Below, piece after piece: positions 44,511 through 44,745 of a stretch of DNA of 44,745 bases (position 1 is the stretch's first letter; each line of letters opens with the position of its first letter). Source of the DNA: Chloroflexota bacterium (GTDB lineage Bacteria; Chloroflexota; Dehalococcoidia; Lucifugimonadales; Lucifugimonadaceae); contig JABIGL010000076.1 of NCBI GenBank assembly GCA_018650185.1, forward strand, positions 1-44,745. The letters run 5' to 3'. Below the pieces are notes generated by a model. The model saw only the letters and a program-made list of their open reading frames with translations, was not told where the DNA came from and searched no databases. The position numbers and the translations under genes were made by a program.

Positions 44511-44745
44511 AACCTTTCTTCTTCATGCAGCTCGCGGACCCTCAGTTCGGCATGTTCGCCCGTTGGGGTGGGGTGTCTGATGATGTGATCGATGCCCAGC
44601 TATTTAAGGGCAGCAAGGTCCGTAAATCCCCGCCAATCACAGGATTCGCCGATGAGAGCCGACTGTTTACCGAAGCAATAGCCGAGGCCAACAGGCTAAA
44701 ACCGGCTTTCGTGGTCGTTTGCGGGGACATGGTGAACGACCCGAA
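44507..44745 (+). CDS. Second CPPED1-like metallophosphoesterase (partial, cut by window end)
   Basis: The first 79 codons of a close paralogue of the gene at 43393: FMQLADPQFGMFARW, ITGFADESRLFTEAI and AFVVVCGDMVND align with LADPQFGLFARF, TTGFTEETRLFEKVI and AFVVVCGDIVNQ. The Asp-x-Gln variant of the first metal motif is shared. TTG start with GGAG ~7 nt upstream, overlapping the previous stop (TTGA). The rest lies outside the window. Confidence 0.9.
   Translation, partial: MKPFFFMQLADPQFGMFARWGGVSDDVIDAQLFKGSKVRKSPPITGFADESRLFTEAIAEANRLKPAFVVVCGDMVNDP

Overview
This is a GC-moderate, gene-dense bacterial chromosome window with an HrcA/CIRCE-controlled groESL operon. It carries scattered single-copy catabolic enzymes (a lone molybdenum hydroxylase large subunit, phosphotriesterase-like hydrolase, HpcH/HpaI aldolase, VOC proteins, aldo/keto reductase), a bacterial Ser/Thr-kinase-like protein and a probable selenoprotein. 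Together these suggest a marine-type Chloroflexota (SAR202/Dehalococcoidia-like) genome. That assignment is an inference from gene content; no rRNA or other phylogenetic marker beyond GroEL is present. I recognised no tRNA, rRNA, insertion sequence or CRISPR array.

Layout. 1-5.6 kb, minus strand: a cut-off Gfo/Idh/MocA oxidoreductase, two VOC proteins, and a four-gene chain whose members overlap by 4 nt (C69 peptidase, IMPase-like, NnrS-like, PIG-L deacetylase). 5.9-10.5 kb, plus strand: a frameshifted kinase-kelch pseudogene followed by its intact paralogue, a 1045-residue pseudokinase fused to 14 kelch repeats. 10.5-13 kb, minus: glycerol kinase and an aldo/keto reductase. 13.2-18 kb: a DUF4349/PKD lipoprotein, a TPR protein, a secreted trypsin-like protease and a small protein that copies the protease's propeptide-like domain. 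18-24.5 kb: the molybdenum hydroxylase subunit, a methyltransferase whose reading frame continues through an in-frame TGA (candidate selenocysteine, with a SECIS-like hairpin), and a 1050-residue repetitive surface protein. 24.5-27 kb: a structured non-coding region, then promoter, CIRCE, groES, groEL and terminator. 27.1-36.2 kb, plus: two consecutive SbcD/SbcC-like (YhaO/YhaN-like) gene pairs. The first keeps its catalytic motifs; the second has lost the metal ligands of the nuclease and both Walker motifs of the ATPase, yet remains open over 4.4 kb. 36.3-40 kb: a site-2 protease with CBS domains, a histidine phosphatase, a DUF5343-like protein and a ParB-like protein. 40.2-44.7 kb: phosphotriesterase family protein, tandem UspA protein, small membrane proteins, an aldolase and two tandem CPPED1-like metallophosphoesterases, the last cut by the window end.

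The two most notable items are (i) the doubled membrane-anchored SbcCD-like locus with one live and one apparently dead copy, which may build an asymmetric complex, and (ii) the candidate selenocysteine methyltransferase, which would be mis-annotated as truncated by standard gene calling. A recurring theme is loss of catalytic residues in otherwise intact genes: the kinase, nuclease, ATPase and IMPase homologues.
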